Numbered from the stretch's first letter, positions 8,060-16,435 are shown. The stretch is 40,006 nt of DNA from an uncultured Clostridia bacterium (GCA_948485625.1 CAOMRW010000019.1:1-40006); one strand, 5' to 3'. The notes: generated from the sequence alone by a model not told the origin. Translations and numbers: made by a program.

Positions 8060-8079
8060 GAGCGGATTTTATTCCGCTC
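8060..8079 (-). other. intergenic hairpin upstream of the S41 protease gene
   Basis: GAGCGG and CCGCTC form a 6 bp GC stem with an 8 nt loop, in the 76 nt gap between the second M23 gene and the S41 gene. There is no T-run in the direction of transcription, so it is more likely an mRNA processing or stability element than a terminator. Confidence 0.4.
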
Positions 8080-8127
8080 TTGTTAATCTTATTAATATAT
8101 TTTTGTTTTTATTCTGAATTTTTATAG

Positions 8128-9345
8128 TTATGGTAGATATGCTCTTGGGTCAACTCTATTACTATATAGTCCTGGAGATTTTCTTACTTCAAAGTGTAAA
8201 TGTGGTCCTGATGAGTTTCCTGTATTTCCTACATTCATTATTTGTTGTCCTTGTTTTACTCTTTGCAATTCTGATACTCTTATTGAGCCTTTTTGTCCAT
8301 GTGCATATAATGTATATAAATTACTTGATGGGTGATATATTATTATGTAATTTCCATAGCTTGTTGTTAATGCTTGTGTTGTTACTACTATTCCATCTGC
8401 TACGGCATATACAGGTTTTCCATTTATATCACCTGCCCCAAAGTCAACTGCTCCATGATATGCTCCTGATGAATAATATAATCCTGTTGTTATATAACTA
8501 TTTACAGGTCTTATAAATCCTGCTGAGCTTGTTCCACTTGATGATGAGTTATTTCCACCATTTGGTTTATTTTGGTTCTTCTTGGCTTCCTCTTCTTCTA
8601 TTCTTTTTAGTTCTGCTTGCATAGCTTGTATTTTTTTGTTAATCGCTGCATTGTCTTTTTGTATTTCATCAATTTGTTGTTGCAATTTTTGTTCTTCAGC
8701 AGATAATTGTGATACTTTACTATTTTTTTCAGATTTAACATTTTTTAAATCTGTTGCAATGTTTTCTTTACTTGCTTTTGCAGTTGTTAATTGTGCTTTG
8801 CTTTCTTCTATTTGTTTTTTTGATTGTTCTATTTCTTCTTTTTGCTTTTCTATTTTTTCCATTAGTTCAATATCCATTTGAGCAACTTCTGATACTAAGT
8901 AATATTTAGAAATAAAGTCAGCTAAGCTTTGTGAACTTAATAAAAAGTCTAAATATGTAGTTTCTCCTGCTTCATATATTGCAACTAATCTTTGTTTAAA
9001 TTTTTCTTGTTTGTCTTCATAATCTTTTTGATTTTCTATTAATTTTTGTTCTGATTCTTTTATTTTTGCATTTGCTTCATCTATTTGAGTGTCTAATGAA
9101 TGAATTTGGCTTTCATAATCATTTATTTGTGTGTTTAGCTTTTCTACTTCTTTTAATGTTTGGTCTTTTATTTCATGTACTTCATCTTGTTTCTGTTCTA
9201 GTTCTTTCTTTTTATCATTATTTTCTTCTTGTTGCTTTTTTTGGTTATTTATATCTGTTTGTGAAACTGCTAAAGCTATATTGTTACTTGTGAGTAGTAT
9301 CATTATAATTAATATTCCTATCATTTTTTTACATATATTCTTCAT
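8128..9345 (-). CDS. secreted coiled-coil M23 peptidase / murein hydrolase activator (EnvC/PcsB-like) B
   Basis: 405 residues: signal peptide (MIGILIIMILLTSNNIALAV), long coiled coil to about residue 260, a Gly/Ser/Asn linker, then an M23 (LytM) domain. Zn ligands are present: HGAVD (H-x3-D) and HLHF (H-x-H), so it looks catalytically competent. GGGAGAAAC lies before the ATG. It is a tandem paralogue of the 9394-10593 gene, sharing the coiled-coil stretch RLVAVYEAGETxYLDxLL. Family knowledge: FtsEX drives such coiled-coil proteins to activate peptidoglycan hydrolysis at division; ftsEX lies just upstream. Confidence 0.9.
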   Translation of the reverse strand: MKNICKKMIGILIIMILLTSNNIALAVSQTDINNQKKQQEENNDKKKELEQKQDEVHEIKDQTLKEVEKLNTQINDYESQIHSLDTQIDEANAKIKESEQKLIENQKDYEDKQEKFKQRLVAIYEAGETTYLDFLLSSQSLADFISKYYLVSEVAQMDIELMEKIEKQKEEIEQSKKQIEESKAQLTTAKASKENIATDLKNVKSEKNSKVSQLSAEEQKLQQQIDEIQKDNAAINKKIQAMQAELKRIEEEEAKKNQNKPNGGNNSSSSGTSSAGFIRPVNSYITTGLYYSSGAYHGAVDFGAGDINGKPVYAVADGIVVTTQALTTSYGNYIIIYHPSSNLYTLYAHGQKGSIRVSELQRVKQGQQIMNVGNTGNSSGPHLHFEVRKSPGLYSNRVDPRAYLP

Positions 9346-9393
9346 ATGTTTCTCCCTTCACTCTCCACTTTTTCATTCATTATTTATTGAATT

Positions 9394-10593
9394 TTATTCT
9401 ATAGAATTTGTATTTTCATTTGAATTATTTTCTTCTCCTGGTATTAATCCATTTGTTATGTATGGCAATGGATTTGTTGTTTCTCCATTTATTCTTACTT
9501 CAAAATGTGCATGTGGTCCTGTTGAATATCCTGTTGATCCTACTTTTAGTATTGCATCTCCTCTTTTTACTGTTTGTCCAACTTCTACTAATATTTCTGA
9601 ACCATGTGCATATAGTGTTGATATTCCTCCACCATGGTCAATTATAACCATATTTCCATATGCAGTATTCATTCCTGCTTTTATAACTATACCATCATTT
9701 GCTGCTATGAAATTAGCTCCCATTGGTGCACTTATATCTATTCCTGTATGTAATTTATATTGTCCTGTTATTGGATGTACTCTCATAGCATACTTTGATG
9801 TTATTCTGGTATATCCTGGAACTGGCCATGCCAGTTCTCCTCCTATATATTGAGTATCTATTCCTTGCTGTGCTAATGCTAAGATTTGTTTATTTAATTC
9901 ATCATACTGTGTATTTATCTCATCTATTTTTGTTTGTAGTTGTTTTTCTTCTTCGGAAAGTTTTTCTATAAAGCTTTCTCTCATCTTTTTTGTATTTTGC
10001 AAAGTTCTTGCTACTCTTGTTTGATTTTCTATTATTACTGCTAATTCTTCTTTTTCATTTTCTATTTTTTTCTTTGATAAGTCTATTGTTTTTTTCTTTG
10101 TCTCTAATTCACTTATTAAATTATTATCTACTTCTGCTAATTCAGTTATTATATAATAACTAGATAGGAAATCAGAAAGAGTTCTAGATTTTAGCAAGAT
10201 GTCCAAATATTGGGTTTCTCCTGCTTCATAAACAGCTACTAATCTTTGTTGAAATAATTCTTTTTGCTTATCATATTTCTGTGTTACTTCATTCAATTCT
10301 GTTTCAATATTATTGATTGAATCTTTTAATTTTGTAATCTTACTTTCTTGTTCTTCCAGTTGTGTTTCAGATGATTCTATTTTTTTATCTAATTTTTCTA
10401 TTTGTTGTAAGTTTTCTGATAAATTACTTTGTACTTCTTCTAGTTCTCCATTTGCTTCATTTAGCTGATTTTTTAGTTCATCTCTTTGTGTTTGTAAATC
10501 TGTTGTATTATTTTCAGTTTCATTTTCAGCATATGTAAATGTTGTTACAAAACAAATTAGTAAGATTAAAACAATACATAAATTTTTACGCAT
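9394..10593 (-). CDS. secreted coiled-coil M23 peptidase / murein hydrolase activator (EnvC/PcsB-like) A
   Basis: Signal peptide (MRKNLCIVLILLICFVTTFT), coiled coil to about residue 240, then an M23 domain with HTGID (H-x3-D) and HAHF (H-x-H), consistent with an active zinc endopeptidase. A short acidic/Asn-rich tail ends the protein. The longest frame starts at a GTG (10608), but AAAGGAG lies directly before the ATG at 10593, so I use that. It follows ftsX by 53 nt and precedes its paralogue; two different FtsEX-linked hydrolases in tandem suggest division of labour between growth, division or sporulation. Confidence 0.9.
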   Translation of the reverse strand: MRKNLCIVLILLICFVTTFTYAENETENNTTDLQTQRDELKNQLNEANGELEEVQSNLSENLQQIEKLDKKIESSETQLEEQESKITKLKDSINNIETELNEVTQKYDKQKELFQQRLVAVYEAGETQYLDILLKSRTLSDFLSSYYIITELAEVDNNLISELETKKKTIDLSKKKIENEKEELAVIIENQTRVARTLQNTKKMRESFIEKLSEEEKQLQTKIDEINTQYDELNKQILALAQQGIDTQYIGGELAWPVPGYTRITSKYAMRVHPITGQYKLHTGIDISAPMGANFIAANDGIVIKAGMNTAYGNMVIIDHGGGISTLYAHGSEILVEVGQTVKRGDAILKVGSTGYSTGPHAHFEVRINGETTNPLPYITNGLIPGEENNSNENTNSIE

Positions 10594-10598
10594 GTTTT

Positions 10599-10623
10599 CT
10601 CCTTTCACTGAGTTTTACTCAGT
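10599..10623 (-). promoter_or_regulatory. hairpin abutting the ribosome binding site of the first M23 gene
   Basis: On the minus strand ACTGAGT-AAA-ACTCAGT (10623-10607) is a perfect 7 bp stem ending one base before the AAAGGAG ribosome binding site. The flanking text (GATGACAAAGAAC before, GTGAAAGGAG after) resembles the dispersed leader elements at 3574-3640 and 21180-21235. Confidence 0.45.
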
Positions 10624-10646
10624 TCTTTGTCATCCTAATTTTAGTT

Positions 10647-11546
10647 TTAAACATTAAGATATTTTCTCATAGAAATTATACTTCCAAGTGCTCCTATTCC
10701 AATTCCTAATAGCATATATACAAATATTATTGATGAAATCATATCTTTAAAACTTACTAAGCTCATTCCTATTGTTACCATAAATTGTGCATTTACAGTT
10801 TGTTCTGCTAGAATACTATATGCTCCTCCTACAATTACTATTGAAATTGCACTTGCAAGTATTCCTATGATCATTCCTTCTACTATAAATGGCCATCTTA
10901 TAAAACTATTTGTTGCTCCTACATATTTCATTATTGATATTTCTTTTCTTCTTGCATGAACTGTTAGTTTTATTGTATTTGATATAATGAATATTGAAAT
11001 TATTATTAATAGCAATAATATTATACCTGTAACGATTTTTATTCCTTTTGCTAAGTTTATTAATGTTGTTACTGTTTTGTCACTGCTTGTTATTCTTTTT
11101 ACATTATCAAATTCTAAAATTTGATTTTGTACATCTTTACTTAAACTTAAGTCTGTTAATGTTACTATATATGATGTTGAAAAGAATTCTGAAGTATATC
11201 CTTCCATAAATTCAGGTCCACCATATTTTTCTTTTATAAAGTTTAATGCATATTCTTTATCTTTAAATTCTATTGTATTAACTCCATTTAGTGCTCTTAT
11301 TTTTTCTCCTACTTCTTGTATTTCTTCGTCAGTAGCATCTGTTTTTAAAAATACTTGAAATCCTTGTTCTGCTTTTACATCATCTACAAAGTGATTTATG
11401 TTTTGGCTAAGCATTAAAAATATTCCAAATATTATCATTGTTGCACACATTATCATTAATGATGCTCCTGTTGACTTCTTGTTTTTAAATACATTTCCAA
11501 ATCCTTCACCTATTAAATATCCAAATATATTATATTTCACAATCAT
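10647..11546 (-). CDS. ftsX: cell division protein FtsX
   Basis: Membrane partner of FtsE that transmits ATPase action to extracellular hydrolase activators. Four hydrophobic segments are visible: one near the N-terminus (ASLMIMCATMIIFGIFLML), then an extracellular domain of about 120 residues, then three C-terminal helices, the normal FtsX/type-II permease topology. The longest frame starts at 11564; the ATG at 11546 (MIVKYNIFGYLIGEG) is preceded by AAAGGTGG and fits the family better. It overlaps the 3' end of ftsE by 17 bp, indicating translational coupling. Confidence 0.93.
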   Translation of the reverse strand: MIVKYNIFGYLIGEGFGNVFKNKKSTGASLMIMCATMIIFGIFLMLSQNINHFVDDVKAEQGFQVFLKTDATDEEIQEVGEKIRALNGVNTIEFKDKEYALNFIKEKYGGPEFMEGYTSEFFSTSYIVTLTDLSLSKDVQNQILEFDNVKRITSSDKTVTTLINLAKGIKIVTGIILLLLIIISIFIISNTIKLTVHARRKEISIMKYVGATNSFIRWPFIVEGMIIGILASAISIVIVGGAYSILAEQTVNAQFMVTIGMSLVSFKDMISSIIFVYMLLGIGIGALGSIISMRKYLNV

Positions 11547-12216
11547 AACCACCTTTTTTATCATCTCTTACTATGTCGCCTTTTTCTATGTGTATTACTC
11601 TTTTTTTCATTTTGTCTACTATATCTTTTGCATGTGTTGCTACTACTACTGTTGTTCCTCTCATATTTATTTCGTTTAATAGATTCATTATTTCCCATGC
11701 TGTTTCTGGATCTAGGTTTCCTGTTGGCTCGTCTGCTATTAGCATTGATGGATTATTTACTAATGCTCTTGCTAGTGCTACTCTTTGTTGTTCTCCTCCT
11801 GATAGTTCATTTGGATACATTTTTGCTTTTCCACTTAGTCCTACTAATGATAATACCATTGGTACTTGTCTTCTTATATGTCTTGGTGTTGCTCTTACTA
11901 TGTACATTGCATATGCTACGTTGTCATATACTGTTTTATCAGGTAATAGTCTGAAGTCTTGAAATACAACTCCCATACTTCTTCTTAAATATGGTACTCT
12001 ACTTTGTTTTAAAAATGTTGTGTCTTTTCCATTTATTATTATGTTTCCTGATGTTGGTTCTTCTTCTTTTAATATTAATTTTATTAGTGTTGATTTTCCG
12101 CTTCCTGATGTTCCTACTAAAAATGCAAATTCTCCTTTGTCTATTATAAAGTTTGCGTTTTTTACTGCTTTTGTTCCTGTGTCATATGTTTTTGATACAT
12201 TTCTGAATTCTATCAT
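11530..12216 (-). CDS. ftsE: cell division ATP-binding protein FtsE
   Basis: ABC-type ATPase that works with FtsX at the septum. Walker A GTSGSGKST is at residues 35-43, with LSGGEQQRVALARAL signature and Walker B LIADEPTGNLD, plus the H-loop in VVVATHAKD. The 228-residue length is typical. GGGAGAAAT lies upstream of the ATG. It is the first gene of the envelope operon; a promoter should lie between 12217 and 12360, but none is clear. Confidence 0.96.
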   Translation of the reverse strand: MIEFRNVSKTYDTGTKAVKNANFIIDKGEFAFLVGTSGSGKSTLIKLILKEEEPTSGNIIINGKDTTFLKQSRVPYLRRSMGVVFQDFRLLPDKTVYDNVAYAMYIVRATPRHIRRQVPMVLSLVGLSGKAKMYPNELSGGEQQRVALARALVNNPSMLIADEPTGNLDPETAWEIMNLLNEINMRGTTVVVATHAKDIVDKMKKRVIHIEKGDIVRDDKKGGYDCEI

Positions 12217-12368
12217 TTTTTATTTCTCCCATCGATATTTTTGTATATATTTTTTATTATAATTGTCGATTTTTATTCTTTTAAATCATATCAATAATCA
12301 AGGTTTTTTGCAATAGTTTTCACAAAAAATTCACTAGAAATTTTTGGAAGTTATTATAATTTATTAAT

Positions 12369-12419
12369 AATAATAAAGAATGAATTTGCAACTTTTTTAC
12401 AGATTCATTCTTTATTATT
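12369..12419 (-). terminator. terminator of the 490-residue prepilin-like gene
   Basis: Perfect 17 bp arms (12369-12385 and 12403-12419, AATAATAAAGAATGAAT type) directly after the gene's stop codon. The arms are A/T-rich; a TTATTATTATT run follows on the minus strand. The hairpin separates this gene from ftsE downstream. Confidence 0.65.
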
Positions 12420-12422
12420 TTT

Positions 12423-13895
12423 CTAATTTATACTTACTTCATATACTCCTGTTGTTGTATTTTTCTTTATTTTTACATTTGAATTTAGACATACTACTGG
12501 TCGTAAGGCTCCCCATCCAGGGTTGCTCCATACCTTATAGTCTCTACTATAAATTGTATCACTATATAATTGCATAATACTATTTGAAGAGGTATCTGAC
12601 GGAGATGCTATCCAAGCATCATATCCAGTAAATATTTTTATATAAATATTATTAAACTCTTCTCTATTTAGTCCAGATAAATTTGTTGTATAATTACTAT
12701 CTTTTTTATCACTCCATTTAATTTTGTATCCATTAGCATCTTTTTCTACTTTATGTTCTATATATTTATTAGGATGTGTGTCTTTATATGATGCACAAAA
12801 CAACTCTATAGTAGGTGAACCTATTGCATATTCAGCTAAATTATTATTCGCATATTTACTCCATATATTTGTATCCATTAAATATGCTACTGCTTTTATA
12901 TTGTTATTTGTATTATTAGGATTTTTAGTTAGATATTCATTTAACCACTTTTTAGCTAGACTATTATCTTTTCCATTTGTCTGTGTTAATATCCATTCAC
13001 TTCCTTTTTCATATATTTTATCATTGTATACGTTTTTGAAATCTACTGTATCACCTGTATAACCAAAGCTATTACCACTTGGTGAATTTGGTGCATAAGA
13101 ACCTTTTATAAATGTATCTGCTATTAAATATATATTAATATCATCTGCATAATATATTCTCCATTTTGCTACACCAGCACTTTCACATGTATATCCTGTA
13201 ACTTCTTCTCCATAAAATGTTGATGCTTGTTCTTTTATATCTTTTGCTGTAAACTCTGTTTTCTTATAATAATCTTTTAATGATACTGAAAATCTTGTTG
13301 GTGGATATATTTCTCCATCTATTTCTCCTGTTATTTCAAATATTACTTCTTTTTCTGTTCCATTTGTTATATATGTTATTTTTCCATTTTCTACTATTCC
13401 TGGTGTTACATTTGTTATACTTCCACCCTCCATAGTTACTAAAAATGTAATTTTAAGTTCAGTACCATCATCTAATCCTTCTTCTGGTATTGTGCTTCCA
13501 TCTTTTGGTTCAATTATTATACTATTTTTGTCTACTATTGGTCTTGGTCCTGTAATTTCAACCTTTCCATCACTGTCTATTGTAAATGAATATCCATTTA
13601 GTGTTACAGTTATTGGAAATTCTTCTCCTGTTACTATTGCTTCTGGAATATTTTTATTTATATTTTCTTTTAAATTTTCTAATTTTAGAGCTCCATCATC
13701 TCCATAACTAGCAAATATTTCTAATTGTATTCTTTCTTTTGAATCTGATTTTATAGTTTCTTTTTTGCTTTGTTTTGTTCTTTCGAATAATTCATTTCCT
13801 GTTAGATTTGATATTGAAATTCCTGCTAATATTAATAAAATTATTATTGTTATTATTAATGCTATTAATGTTATTCCTTTGTTTCTCCTTTTCAT
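12423..13895 (-). CDS. prepilin-like protein with large C-terminal domain (DUF6273-like)
   Basis: 490 residues. Leader KRRNKG|ITLIALIITI plus hydrophobic helix as in other type IV prepilins, with Ala at mature position 5. Residues about 130-215 look like an Ig-like beta domain (DGSTIPEEGLDDGTELKITF). From about 250 to the end there is a globular domain with Trp/Asn-rich text, WIASPSDTSS and the closing GALRPVVCLNSNVKI; this GxRPVVxL ending is what I associate with DUF6273-type domains of gut Firmicutes surface proteins. GGAGGAAAT precedes the ATG, and a sigma-A promoter lies at 13948-13977. It is a single-gene unit outside the pilus operon. A pilus-tip or surface adhesin role is inferred from architecture only. 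Confidence 0.7.
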   Translation of the reverse strand: MKRRNKGITLIALIITIIILLILAGISISNLTGNELFERTKQSKKETIKSDSKERIQLEIFASYGDDGALKLENLKENINKNIPEAIVTGEEFPITVTLNGYSFTIDSDGKVEITGPRPIVDKNSIIIEPKDGSTIPEEGLDDGTELKITFLVTMEGGSITNVTPGIVENGKITYITNGTEKEVIFEITGEIDGEIYPPTRFSVSLKDYYKKTEFTAKDIKEQASTFYGEEVTGYTCESAGVAKWRIYYADDINIYLIADTFIKGSYAPNSPSGNSFGYTGDTVDFKNVYNDKIYEKGSEWILTQTNGKDNSLAKKWLNEYLTKNPNNTNNNIKAVAYLMDTNIWSKYANNNLAEYAIGSPTIELFCASYKDTHPNKYIEHKVEKDANGYKIKWSDKKDSNYTTNLSGLNREEFNNIYIKIFTGYDAWIASPSDTSSNSIMQLYSDTIYSRDYKVWSNPGWGALRPVVCLNSNVKIKKNTTTGVYEVSIN

Positions 13896-13947
13896 TTTTT
13901 TATATTTCCTCCTTTGTATTTAAAACTTTGCTTGAATAGCTATCTTA

Positions 13948-13977
13948 ATTATACATTTTCTTAATTAATAAAAACAA
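13948..13977 (-). promoter_or_regulatory. promoter of the 490-residue prepilin-like gene
   Basis: On the minus strand, TTGTTT (13977-13972), 18 nt spacer, TATAAT (13953-13948), about 50 nt before the start codon. Confidence 0.5.
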
Positions 13978-14082
13978 TAAAAGTACTTGTTTTACTGATT
14001 ACTTTTTAACATAATGTCTTAAAAACTCTCCAACACAAAGATTTATAAGATGCATTTTTTCAATTATTACCAAAATTCATAG

Positions 14083-14088
14083 TATAAT
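14083..14088 (+). promoter_or_regulatory. -10 element of a small plus-strand transcription unit
   Basis: TATAAT at 14083-14088; the -35 candidate TTCAAT (14059-14064, 18 nt spacer) is weak. It would start a short transcript that ends at the hairpin at 14289-14330. Confidence 0.4.
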
Positions 14089-14120
14089 AGACAAAATCAA
14101 AAAATTTATAAACTTTTATC

Positions 14121-14130
14121 AACTTGGCAA
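14121..14130 (+). promoter_or_regulatory. upstream copy of terminator arm (possible antiterminator)
   Basis: AACTTGGCAA at 14121-14130 is identical to part of the 3' arm of the terminator at 14314-14330, so it can pair with the 5' arm TTGCCAAGTT (14291-14300) over 10 bp and compete with terminator formation. The arrangement is that of an attenuator, but no plus-strand gene follows the terminator. Confidence 0.35.
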
Positions 14131-14150
14131 ATGCAAGAAAGGAGATTTTT

Positions 14151-14234
14151 ATGAAAGATAGTATTTGGATAGAGGATTTTTCTACAATTAAGTCGCAGTA
14201 TCTGTATTACTGTGCTTCTAACACTACATTTTAA
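14151..14234 (+). CDS. 27-residue small ORF with a strong ribosome binding site
   Basis: ATG at 14151 is preceded by AAGGAGATTTTT, a near-ideal signal. The peptide begins MKDSIWIEDFSTIKSQ and ends at TAA 14232-14234; the same frame stays open beyond the stop to 14309. The first residues resemble the N-terminus of some FAD-dependent oxidoreductases (xxSIWxE...), so it may be a decayed gene fragment; a leader peptide or small protein is the alternative. It sits inside a short unit with its own -10 and terminator. It lies in the 506 bp gap between the 490-residue gene and the transketolase gene. Confidence 0.35.
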   Translation: MKDSIWIEDFSTIKSQYLYYCASNTTF

Positions 14235-14288
14235 AAATGCAATTTTTTGATAAAAAAAGGATATCCTAAAATAGGAATCTCTAAAAAC

Positions 14289-14335
14289 AATTGCCAAGTT
14301 ATTTCTTAAATGCGAAATAACTTGGCAATTTATTA
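14289..14335 (+). terminator. strong terminator of the small plus-strand unit
   Basis: Perfect 17 bp arms AATTGCCAAGTTATTTC (14289-14305) and its complement (14314-14330), 8 nt loop, then TATTATATAAATTT. On the minus strand it lies downstream of the transketolase gene and could end that transcript too. Confidence 0.7.
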
Positions 14336-14402
14336 TATAAATTTCAATTTTGAAAAAACGTTTTTATTTGTAATTTAATTTTATTTTCTGCAATCCCAAA
14401 GA

Positions 14403-15326
14403 TTAAAATAAGTCAACAATATTCTCTTCAGTTATCCCAAAATATTTCATCAACTCTTCTGCTTTTCCTGATTTTCCAAATGTATCTTTTATCCCTAGTC
14501 TTATTAGCTTTGTAGGGCATTCATCTGTTAAAACTTCTGATATTGCTGAACCTAGTCCTCCTATAATATTGTGGTCTTCTATTGATATTAGTTTTTTTGT
14601 TTCTTTTGCACATTTTATTATTATTTCTTTATCTATTGGTTTTATTGTATGCATGTCTATAACTCTAACATTTATACCTTTTTCTTTTAATTTTTCTTGT
14701 GCCTTTATTGCTTCTGCTACTGTTACTCCTGTTGCAAATATTGTTCCATCTATTCCATCACCTATTTGAATTGCTTTTCCTATTTCAAATTTCTGATTTT
14801 CATCATATATTACAGGTGTTGCAAGTCTTGATAATCTTAAATAAACAGGTCCATTTATTTTACTAATTTCTTTAACAGCCCATTTTGTTTGAATATTATC
14901 TGATGTTGATATAACTGTCATATTAGGTAAAGTCCTCATCAAAGAAATATCTTCAATCATTTGATGTGTTGCACCATCTTCTCCAACTGTTATTCCTGCA
15001 TGTGTTGCACATATTTTTACATTTAGTTTAGGATAGCATACACTATTTCTAATCTGGTCATAAGCTCTTCCTGCTGCAAAAACTGCAAATGTGCTTGCAT
15101 ATGGAATTTTGTTACAAGTTGATAAACCTGCTGCTGTTGATATCATATTTTGTTCTGCAATTCCCATATCAAAAAATCTATTTGAAAATTCTTTCGCAAA
15201 TAAGTCTGTTTTTGTTGCTGTTGATAAATCTGCATCTAAAACAACTATCTTTTCATTTTCTTTTCCTAATTCTAATAAAGCTTCTCCATAACTTTGTCTT
15301 GTAGCTTTTTTATTATTAATATCCAT
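14403..15326 (-). CDS. transketolase, C-terminal subunit
   Basis: Carries the pyrimidine-binding domain and C-terminal domain of a split transketolase (pentose phosphate pathway; TPP-dependent two-carbon transfer). DMGIAEQNMIS contains the Glu that activates TPP; SAHE-like FAVFAAGRAYDQIRNSVCY and the C-terminal DHNIIGGLGSAISEVL are typical. The N-terminal TPP-binding subunit is not adjacent: the gene upstream is a ROK kinase. The longest frame begins at 15368, but its first 14 residues (MTKKDAPFVTQ...) are encoded by the palindromic repeat at 15338-15419; AAGGAG lies before the ATG at 15326, so I use that (307 residues, normal for the subunit). Confidence 0.9.
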   Translation of the reverse strand: MDINNKKATRQSYGEALLELGKENEKIVVLDADLSTATKTDLFAKEFSNRFFDMGIAEQNMISTAAGLSTCNKIPYASTFAVFAAGRAYDQIRNSVCYPKLNVKICATHAGITVGEDGATHQMIEDISLMRTLPNMTVISTSDNIQTKWAVKEISKINGPVYLRLSRLATPVIYDENQKFEIGKAIQIGDGIDGTIFATGVTVAEAIKAQEKLKEKGINVRVIDMHTIKPIDKEIIIKCAKETKKLISIEDHNIIGGLGSAISEVLTDECPTKLIRLGIKDTFGKSGKAEELMKYFGITEENIVDLF

Positions 15327-15337
15327 ACTATCTCCTT

Positions 15338-15419
15338 GTGTGACAAAAGGGGCGTCCTTTTTTGTCACAAAATAATTTAATTAATTATGTGACAAAAAGG
15401 GACGCCCCCTTTGTCACAC
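15338..15419. repeat. palindromic element with GTGACAAAA ... GGGACGCCCC arms
   Basis: Two inverted arms (about 15338-15369 and 15388-15419), each itself partly palindromic: GTGTGACAAAAGGGGCGTCC, then a T-run and GTCACA; an A/T loop; then TGTGACAAAAAGGGACGCCC and CTTTGTCACAC. It fills the space between the ROK stop codon (15420) and the transketolase ribosome binding site. It is related in style to the GGGGACGG elements and resembles REP/REPIN palindromes. Confidence 0.7.
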
Positions 15420-16310
15420 TTATTGGCAACTTCCTATTATTCCAGCATCATTTCCTAATGTTGCTGGTAATATTATTAATTCATCTCTTTTATTAAATAA
15501 ATAATTCTTTTTTTGAATATTTTCTTTTAGTTTTTCTAATAAAACTTCAGAAAAATAGACAAAACTTCCTCCAATTCCTATAATTTCTGGTTCAAAAATA
15601 TTTATTAAATTAGATATCCCTATACTTAAGTATTCTATAAATTCATCAATAATCTTTTTTATTCTTTCATCATCTGGGTTTTTTCTGATTATTTCTAGTA
15701 TTTCTTTTCCACTTGTTTTTTCGTCAAGTTCTAAAGCATTTCTTAAATTTGCTTTTAATACTTTCATAGAAGCATAATTTTCAAAACAGCCTTTTTTTCC
15801 ACATTTACATTCTATGCCATCTTTTTGTATTATCATATGTCCATATTCGCATCCAGGAAGCTCTCCTGTATCTAACATCTGCCCATTTATTATTACTGCT
15901 CCTCCAATTCCTGTTCCTAATGTTAAAAATATACTTCTTTTATAGTCTTTTAGAACTCCTTTTTTACATTCTGCAATTGCTGCACATTTGGCATCATTTC
16001 TTATTTTTACTGGTAAATTAAATTCTTTTTCAATTTTTTCTACTATATTATAATTTTTTAATCCTAATCTTACTGCTTTTATTATTTCTTTTTCTTTTAT
16101 AGTTCCTGGTATTGCCATTCCTATTTCAGTTATCTTATATTTTGAAATTAATTCCTTTACATTTTTAATTATATAATCTTCTAGGAAGTTTTTAATATCT
16201 TTCTTTTCTTTTGACATTAACCTTTTTTCTATCTTTTCTACAATAAAATCGTTATTATCCACAACACCTATTGCAATATGGCTTCCACCTAAATCTATTC
16301 CAATTTTCAT
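15420..16310 (-). CDS. ROK-family sugar kinase (glucokinase-like)
   Basis: Cytoplasmic ATP-dependent hexose kinase. The N-terminal phosphate-1 motif is DLGGSHIAIGVVD; LTLGTGIGGAVIING is the phosphate-2 region; the ROK zinc motif CKCGKKGCFENYAS (C-x-C-G-x2-G-C-x-E) and upstream His in EYGHMII are present; GIGGSFV lies near the C-terminus. At 296 residues it has the size of ROK enzymes without the DNA-binding domain of the repressors, so it is an enzyme. TAGGAGTAAATGT precedes the ATG. It lies upstream of the transketolase subunit in the same direction, giving a small carbohydrate pair; the exact sugar cannot be read from sequence. Confidence 0.85.
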   Translation of the reverse strand: MKIGIDLGGSHIAIGVVDNNDFIVEKIEKRLMSKEKKDIKNFLEDYIIKNVKELISKYKITEIGMAIPGTIKEKEIIKAVRLGLKNYNIVEKIEKEFNLPVKIRNDAKCAAIAECKKGVLKDYKRSIFLTLGTGIGGAVIINGQMLDTGELPGCEYGHMIIQKDGIECKCGKKGCFENYASMKVLKANLRNALELDEKTSGKEILEIIRKNPDDERIKKIIDEFIEYLSIGISNLINIFEPEIIGIGGSFVYFSEVLLEKLKENIQKKNYLFNKRDELIILPATLGNDAGIIGSCQ

Positions 16311-16327
16311 ACATTTACTCCTAAATA

Positions 16328-16432
16328 TGTTAATAGGGATTGAAGATTTGGCTCCAATCCCTATACTTTATAATAAAGGAGTGTACCTTTTTCCCTTTTT
16401 GAAGGGATTTTAAGGAACATCCCTCTCTTCCT
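16328..16432. repeat. composite palindromic region between ROK and pilC
   Basis: TAGGGATTG / CAATCCCTA form a hairpin at about 16335-16365, followed by an imperfect inverted repeat pairing AGGAGTGTACC...TTTTTCCCTT with AAGGGATTTTAAGGAACATC. It ends next to the pilC stop codon. It probably contains the end of the pilus transcript and resembles the other intergenic palindromes in style. Confidence 0.5.
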
Positions 16433-16435
16433 TTT

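Noticed and set aside
14106..14297. Minus-strand 63-residue open frame in the 13.9-14.4 kb gap
   Set aside because: It has no ribosome binding site and runs through the terminator arm and the complement of the better-supported plus-strand small ORF.
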